Assembly (NCBI GenBank): GCA_964541755.1
Contig: CAZIRF010000076.1
Location: 1 to 5,566 of the forward strand
Length of the DNA stretch: 5,566 nt
Direction: 5' to 3'
From: CAZIRF01 sp964541755
GTDB lineage: Bacteria > Spirochaetota > Spirochaetia > Treponematales > Breznakiellaceae
This document shows, in pieces, positions 4,321 to 5,566 of this stretch (its first letter is position 1; each line of letters opens with the position of its first letter). The position numbers were made by a program, and so were the translations under genes. The notes under the pieces were generated by a model that did not search any database, had not been told where the DNA came from, and worked only from the letters and a program-made list of their open reading frames with translations.

Positions 4321-5367
4321 CTATAGCTCTTGGCTATAGTCTTCGTCATCCGTCATGTAGTAGCCGCCACCATCTTCGTCCCCGACGGGCTCATATTCCA
4401 TGAGGTAGCCGCCAAAAATCCAGCCGGAAAGGGGTTCTTCGATACGGTACCAGAAGTCGCTGTTTCCCTGGAAGGGGAGGGTTTCCGCACTGCGGGCGAC
4501 GGCGGTAACGAGTTCGCCCTCTTGAATCCCCCCGATGCGCACACTGTCCTCTGCCGGTTTTGCGTAGACCGAGGTCGCCTCCCCAATGACGGTCATTTCG
4601 AGGTTGATTTCATCGAAAGCGACCTCATCGTTTTCGCCGGAGAGGGCGGTGCTGATGGTGTCGGCAAAGATACTGTTGCCGTAGTCGTCGAGGGCTGCCT
4701 GAAGGAGGGCGGCTTTCTTGACTTCATTTTCGCTCGATTGGGCCATTTGGTACAGTATGGAAGATTGGACGTCGGATTCGCGGGTGGAGTAGTCGTCGAC
4801 ACGGACATAGCGCAGGGTGCGGTCGCTGTAGCCGTAATAGCTGCCAATTTTTGCGGGGTCTTCCTTGTTGGGGATGTAGAGGCTGGCACGGATGTATTTC
4901 CCCGAAAGGCTGTCCGGGTAGACAACGAGGATTTGCATGGGATCGAGGTTGACTCCGGTGGCGGTGGCCGCCTGGGGGCCGGTATAGAGGACGACATTCT
5001 CTGTTTTTGTTATGACGGCGAGTTCGCCCTCGGCTCCCATGGTCATGTCGATAATCCAGCTCGATTCGCCGCTTGAGCGGGTGACTTTGGTAAGGTCGTA
5101 ATCGTAGCCGTTGATGCTGGCGGCGGTTTTTTCATCTTCAAGGGTGAGTTTTTCCCCCAGGAAGGTCGAAGCTTGCCAGGTTCCCTTGCCGTCTTTGACA
5201 GAATAGAGGCCGGCAACGCGCAGGGCATAGCCATGGCGTACTTCTTTTGGTGGAGTAGTGACGGTGGTGAAGCTTGGTTCCTCGACGGCTTGTTCCGCCT
5301 TTTTTTCGCAAGAAAGAGGCAGGATAAGGCTGGCGACAAGGAGCGGGATGAGGGCGAATCTTTTCAT
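4321..5367 (-). CDS. SH3-like domain lipoprotein
   Basis: A 348-aa putative lipoprotein. KR follows the initiator Met, then a hydrophobic core, and a likely lipidated Cys at 20 (LPLSC-EKK). The -1 Ser fits a lipobox; Pro at -3 does not fit the E. coli consensus, though spirochaetal lipoboxes are looser. After a Thr/Pro/Glu-rich linker (about 21-45) come beta-rich segments at about 46-130 and 115-190 that may be divergent SH3-like units. A helical stretch follows (about 196-242), then a clearer bacterial SH3 (SH3b) domain at about 257-325 (VIGEATSVYAKP, GELVTAVARS, DFWYRIEEPLSGWIFGGYL). The tail 327-346 is strongly acidic. SH3b domains commonly bind peptidoglycan or proteins, so an envelope role is likely; the exact function is unknown. 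The ATG at 5367 is preferred over a TTG at 5373 because GGAGG (5375-5379) lies 7 bases before the ATG and only 1 before the TTG. The gene has its own terminator and is probably monocistronic. Confidence 0.85.
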   Translation of the reverse strand: MKRFALIPLLVASLILPLSCEKKAEQAVEEPSFTTVTTPPKEVRHGYALRVAGLYSVKDGKGTWQASTFLGEKLTLEDEKTAASINGYDYDLTKVTRSSGESSWIIDMTMGAEGELAVITKTENVVLYTGPQAATATGVNLDPMQILVVYPDSLSGKYIRASLYIPNKEDPAKIGSYYGYSDRTLRYVRVDDYSTRESDVQSSILYQMAQSSENEVKKAALLQAALDDYGNSIFADTISTALSGENDEVAFDEINLEMTVIGEATSVYAKPAEDSVRIGGIQEGELVTAVARSAETLPFQGNSDFWYRIEEPLSGWIFGGYLMEYEPVGDEDGGGYYMTDDEDYSQEL

Positions 5368-5512
5368 GGTCAATCCTCCGCAAGGTAAAACGGCTTTTGG
5401 TAAAAAGAAAACACTTTCGAGCCCGTTTATAAAACAAGTGATTATTTACCGGCTCGTGGATGAATGTATAACAAATTAATGATCAATAAAAAAGTGTTAT
5501 TCACTTCCCCTA
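5368..5512. other. AT-rich upstream region of the lipoprotein gene
   Basis: About 145 bases, visibly more AT-rich than the coding parts, with no ORF that has a ribosome binding site. It holds the GGAGG site (5375-5379), a repeated GGTAAAA (5384-5390 and 5399-5405), inverted CGAGCC/GGCTCG (5418-5423 and 5451-5456), and a small stem AAGTG/CACTT (5492-5496 and 5502-5506). On the minus strand that stem is followed by a T-run, so it could be a weak terminator for a gene further right. Confidence 0.4.
5465..5493 (-). promoter_or_regulatory. Possible extended -10 promoter of the lipoprotein gene
   Basis: On the minus strand, TGT-TATACA places TATACA (5465-5470; 4 of 6) after an extended -10 TG. The -35 position 17 bases upstream holds only TTTTTT (5488-5493), a poor match. 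The leader to the ATG at 5367 would be about 90 bases. Several other AT-rich hexamers here are nearly as good. Confidence 0.25.
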
Positions 5513-5566
5513 GAGCCTCTTGCAAAATTAGGCCTTCTGAAGAAGAAATACGATTAACATTCCAAG
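5513..5566 (-). mobile_element. Possible insertion-sequence end (partial, leaves the window)
   Basis: GAGCCTCTTGCAAAAT (5513-5528) resembles terminal inverted repeats I recall from IS5-like and related elements, many of which end in a GAG...TTGCAAAA-type sequence. Directly inside it, a minus-strand frame runs from the window edge to TAA (5528-5530) and would encode LGMLIVFLLQKA. This is a short hydrophobic C-terminus of the kind seen in some IS5-type transposases. The stop codon abutting the candidate repeat is the layout expected of a compact IS. CTAG spans 5510-5513 at the junction, and CTAG is a known target for part of the IS5 family. Only one end is visible, so this stays tentative. Confidence 0.35.
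5528..5566 (-). CDS. C-terminal codons of an unidentified ORF (possibly transposase), partial
   Basis: The last 12 codons plus TAA of a minus-strand reading frame that enters from the right edge: LGMLIVFLLQKA. It is too short for a family assignment. The transposase reading depends on the adjacent repeat-like sequence at 5513-5528 and is inference. It could also be chance openness in a 39-base stretch. Confidence 0.3.
   Translation of the reverse strand, partial: LGMLIVFLLQKA

Noticed and set aside
4330..5076. 248-codon open frame on the plus strand opposite the lipoprotein gene
   Set aside because: It is a mirror frame of a convincing coding gene, with no ribosome binding site or recognisable domain. 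Long antisense frames are common in GC-rich coding DNA.
5368..5373. TTG start two codons upstream in the lipoprotein gene
   Set aside because: It lies only 1 base from GGAGG, whereas the ATG at 5367 is 7 bases away and begins a normal lipoprotein signal (MKR).
5410..5498. AACACTTT (5410-5417) and AAAGTGTT (5491-5498) as a paired regulatory repeat
   Set aside because: Eight-base arms 73 bases apart in AT-rich DNA are expected by chance, and the right arm also takes part in a shorter local stem.
1..5566. CRISPR array, tRNA, rRNA, phage or defence genes
   Set aside because: No regular spacer-repeat pattern, no cloverleaf or rRNA-like stretch, and no phage or known defence protein in any convincing reading frame.

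Overview
The window reads as a stretch of ordinary bacterial chromosome with GC-rich coding regions, from a motile, chemotactic bacterium. A spirochaete-like origin is my tentative guess. It rests on a lipoprotein with a relaxed lipobox (L-P-L-S-C), SH3-like repeats in that lipoprotein, and the sequence of the chemoreceptor tip. I cannot prove it from the sequence alone.

Layout, left to right. (1) 1-60: short non-coding stretch with a heptamer tandem repeat. (2) 61-720, minus: a membrane-anchored staphylococcal-nuclease-type enzyme with a Cys/His module ahead of the catalytic domain. (3) 721-903: divergent intergenic region with promoter candidates both ways and a dyad between them. (4) 904-2496, plus: a methyl-accepting chemotaxis protein with a periplasmic single Cache domain. 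(5) 2542-2576: a perfect 15-bp hairpin serving the convergent gene pair. (6) 2589-3812, minus: rsgA, a circularly permuted GTPase of 30S ribosome assembly. (7) 3813-4320: a 508-base region without a long gene. Reading leftward on the minus strand it holds the terminator of the upstream lipoprotein gene, an 11-bp inverted repeat, a strong sigma70-type promoter, a 14-codon ORF with a full Shine-Dalgarno sequence, and a long leader into rsgA. (8) 4321-5367, minus: a secreted SH3-like lipoprotein. (9) 5368-5566: AT-rich upstream region; its last ~54 bases look like the end of an insertion sequence (possible terminal repeat plus the last codons of a leftward ORF).

The four main genes do not form one pathway. 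Nuclease and chemoreceptor are divergent, chemoreceptor and rsgA convergent, and lipoprotein and rsgA are codirectional but separated by a terminator. No CRISPR array, tRNA or rRNA was seen.

The item most worth a second look is the 14-codon ORF at 4105-4149. Its promoter (TTGACA, 17-bp spacer, TAGTAT) and ribosome binding site (AAGGAGGT) are better than those of the large genes. A perfect 11-bp inverted repeat sits 2 bp upstream of the -35 box. It may be a small protein, a leader peptide controlling rsgA, or the remnant of a lost gene.
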